Part shown: positions 6,230 to 6,988 of the stretch, in pieces
Layout of the letters: each line of letters starts with the position of its first letter
Numbering within the stretch: position 1 is the first letter of the stretch
DNA from: Pseudomonadota bacterium
GTDB taxonomy: Bacteria > Pseudomonadota > Gammaproteobacteria > Burkholderiales > Sulfuriferulaceae
Assembly (NCBI GenBank): GCA_021790625.1
Contig: JAJYGL010000091.1
Coordinates: 1 to 6,988 of the forward strand
Direction of reading: 5' to 3'
Length of the DNA: 6,988 nucleotides
The notes under the pieces: model-generated
The model's database searches: none
The model's input: only the letters and a program-made list of their open reading frames with translations
What the model was told of the DNA's origin: nothing
Position numbers and translations under genes: made by a program

Positions 6230-6550
6230 TTAAATAACGCCGATGACCAGCAGGAGCGCCCTGTCTATCATTTTCATCCGCTCATCGTCGAGGCGGCCAA
6301 ACGGTTCGCTGATTTTGGTGCGCGGTAGCGTCGAGAGCTTGTCCACCATGACTTGCGATAGCGTGCTCAGCCCGTTGGCCGGATTCGGTTCCACGATGAC
6401 GCGAAACGTGGCATTGCGTAAATTGCTTGTCACCGGGCACAACACGACGCTTTCCAGATCGGTCAGCAGGTCTGATTGAACGATCAAGGCTGGCCGTGGT
6501 TTGCCATAATCACCCTGCAATGAAACCATCACGAGGTCACCTCGCTGCAT
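6230..6550 (-). CDS. mazF: MazF/PemK-family toxin (endoribonuclease)
   Basis: The product has 106 residues, a normal length for the family. MazF/PemK toxins cut mRNA at short specific sequences and stop growth until they are bound by the antitoxin. MQRGDLVMVSLQGDYGKPRP at the N terminus has the family's RGD and GKPRP loop (R19 corresponds to the catalytic-loop arginine), VVLCPVTSN (36-44) supplies the conserved threonine T41, and VMVDKLSTLPR (67-77) is the usual third motif. The ATG at 6550 shares one base with the antitoxin stop (TGATG) and gives the standard N terminus; a TTG at 6559 would add three residues. The cleavage sequence cannot be deduced. Nothing in the frame suggests inactivation. 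Confidence 0.92.
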   Translation of the reverse strand: MQRGDLVMVSLQGDYGKPRPALIVQSDLLTDLESVVLCPVTSNLRNATFRVIVEPNPANGLSTLSQVMVDKLSTLPRTKISEPFGRLDDERMKMIDRALLLVIGVI

Positions 6551-6765
6551 CACTCCCAACCTTTAACTTGCGATGCTGCCTCTTCGGTGAAGCACAAAAC
6601 CTCAGCTTCCGCTAGGTCACTCTTCAGGCCTTGGCACTGCTTGCGCACTTGCGCCGTGAACTCGGGCGAGCGTGTGTCTGGCACCCAAAACTGGACAGGC
6701 CGTAGCCCCGCCGCGTACATCCGCTCGCGATACCGAGCTACCTTTGATTCGTGAATTGATGGCAT
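6550..6765 (-). CDS. MazE-like antitoxin (DUF3018 family)
   Basis: The product has 71 residues. The block AAGLRPVQFWVPDTRSPEF (18-36) is the hallmark of the DUF3018/antitoxin-MazE-like family; the rest is short and charged, ending in EAASQVKGWE, which would fit a flexible C-terminal part that covers the toxin. Antitoxins of this type usually bind their own promoter and are degraded by proteases under stress. The ATG at 6765 has GGAG (6777-6774) 8 bases upstream and gives the usual length. The frame is open further upstream, but there it runs through the 12-bp repeats and has no recognisable protein features. It directly precedes and overlaps the toxin gene, the standard antitoxin-first order. 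Confidence 0.9.
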   Translation of the reverse strand: MPSIHESKVARYRERMYAAGLRPVQFWVPDTRSPEFTAQVRKQCQGLKSDLAEAEVLCFTEEAASQVKGWE

Positions 6766-6783
6766 GGTGCTAACTCCATTGGC

Positions 6784-6819
6784 TACATATGCGATTACAT
6801 ATGCGATTACATATGCAGT
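6784..6819. repeat. Three 12-bp tandem repeats with CATATG cores, probable antitoxin operator
   Basis: TACATATGCGAT occurs at 6784-6795 and 6796-6807, then TACATATGCAGT at 6808-6819, followed by a partial unit TACATGAT from 6820. Each full unit holds the palindrome CATATG, and the 12-base period places copies a little over one helical turn apart. The array lies 19 bases upstream of the antitoxin start, between a promoter candidate and the ribosome binding site. Binding by the antitoxin or the toxin-antitoxin complex is inferred from position and symmetry. Confidence 0.75.
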
Positions 6820-6822
6820 TAC

Positions 6823-6851
6823 ATGATACCGAACATGCAACCGCAATGCAA
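6823..6851 (-). promoter_or_regulatory. Candidate promoter of the toxin-antitoxin operon
   Basis: On the minus strand, TTGCAT (6851-6846) is followed after 17 bases by TATCAT (6828-6823). The -10 matches consensus at 5 of 6 positions; the -35 is weak (3 of 6). Transcription would start around 6816, inside the 12-bp repeat array, so a protein bound to the repeats would block initiation or early elongation. Confidence 0.4.
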
Positions 6852-6917
6852 GTATGGTTAAGAAACCGCTGATCGATTCACGCGCCAATTCATGAAAAGA
6901 TCGGGGCAGGTCAAACG

Positions 6918-6947
6918 ATGACGCCACACCATAAATTGCGGTAAAAT
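6918..6947 (+). promoter_or_regulatory. Candidate promoter for a gene beyond the right edge
   Basis: ATGACG (6918-6923) and TAAAAT (6942-6947) are 18 bases apart; the -10 matches consensus at 5 of 6 positions and the -35 at 4 of 6. An ATG at 6983 followed by one codon reaches the window end and could be the start of the next gene, though no Shine-Dalgarno is visible before it. Otherwise 6852-6988 shows no coding sequence that I can support. Confidence 0.35.
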
Positions 6948-6988
6948 CCCCACTTTCCTGTCAGAGCATATTCCCGCCGTTCATGCGT

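Noticed and set aside
6784..6819. CRISPR array
   Set aside because: The units are 12 bases long and directly adjacent, without spacers.
6766..6927. Upstream extension of the antitoxin frame
   Set aside because: It translates the 12-bp repeats into AYVIAYVIAYV; the normal antitoxin length and Shine-Dalgarno support the start at 6765.

Overview
The window reads as a stretch of bacterial chromosome from a facultatively anaerobic member of the Pseudomonadota. The evidence is a co-oriented set for oxygen-independent ubiquinone (Q) biosynthesis, ubiU, ubiV and ubiT, which is known only from Alpha-, Beta- and Gammaproteobacteria that make Q. A Betaproteobacterium is my best guess from general sequence style, but no rRNA or other phylogenetic marker is present, so this is inference.

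Region 1 (1-4666, + strand) is one tightly packed operon that starts before the window. It runs: the C-terminal two thirds of a YhcC-type (TIGR01212) radical SAM protein; ubiU; ubiV; a 531-residue fusion of a lipoate-ligase-like module with a cysteine-rich DUF116 domain; and ubiT. Three of the four junctions overlap (11 bases, then ATGA, then ATGA) and the fourth has a 12-base gap, so translational coupling is likely throughout. UbiU and UbiV both keep the four cysteines that bind a [4Fe-4S] cluster in their E. coli counterparts, with near-identical spacing. UbiU-UbiV form the O2-independent hydroxylase and UbiT is the SCP2-type lipid-binding accessory factor. The LplA-like/DUF116 gene between ubiV and ubiT is the most intriguing part: its ligase module lacks the usual catalytic lysine, and neither it nor YhcC has an assigned role in Q synthesis that I know of.

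Region 2 (4667-6180) holds a minus-strand 2-oxoglutarate/Fe(II) dioxygenase-family gene (PF10014 type), convergent with ubiT, and a plus-strand gene for a secreted YbhB/YbcL-type PEBP protein. The two are divergent around a 112-base promoter region. A strong hairpin follows the PEBP gene.

Region 3 (6181-6830, - strand) is a type II toxin-antitoxin cassette: a MazE-like (DUF3018) antitoxin followed by a MazF/PemK endoribonuclease, overlapping by one base. Three 12-bp tandem repeats, each with a CATATG palindrome, lie just upstream of the antitoxin and look like an autoregulatory operator. The last 150 bases hold no complete gene. They contain a plausible + strand promoter and an ATG two codons before the edge, perhaps the start of the next gene.
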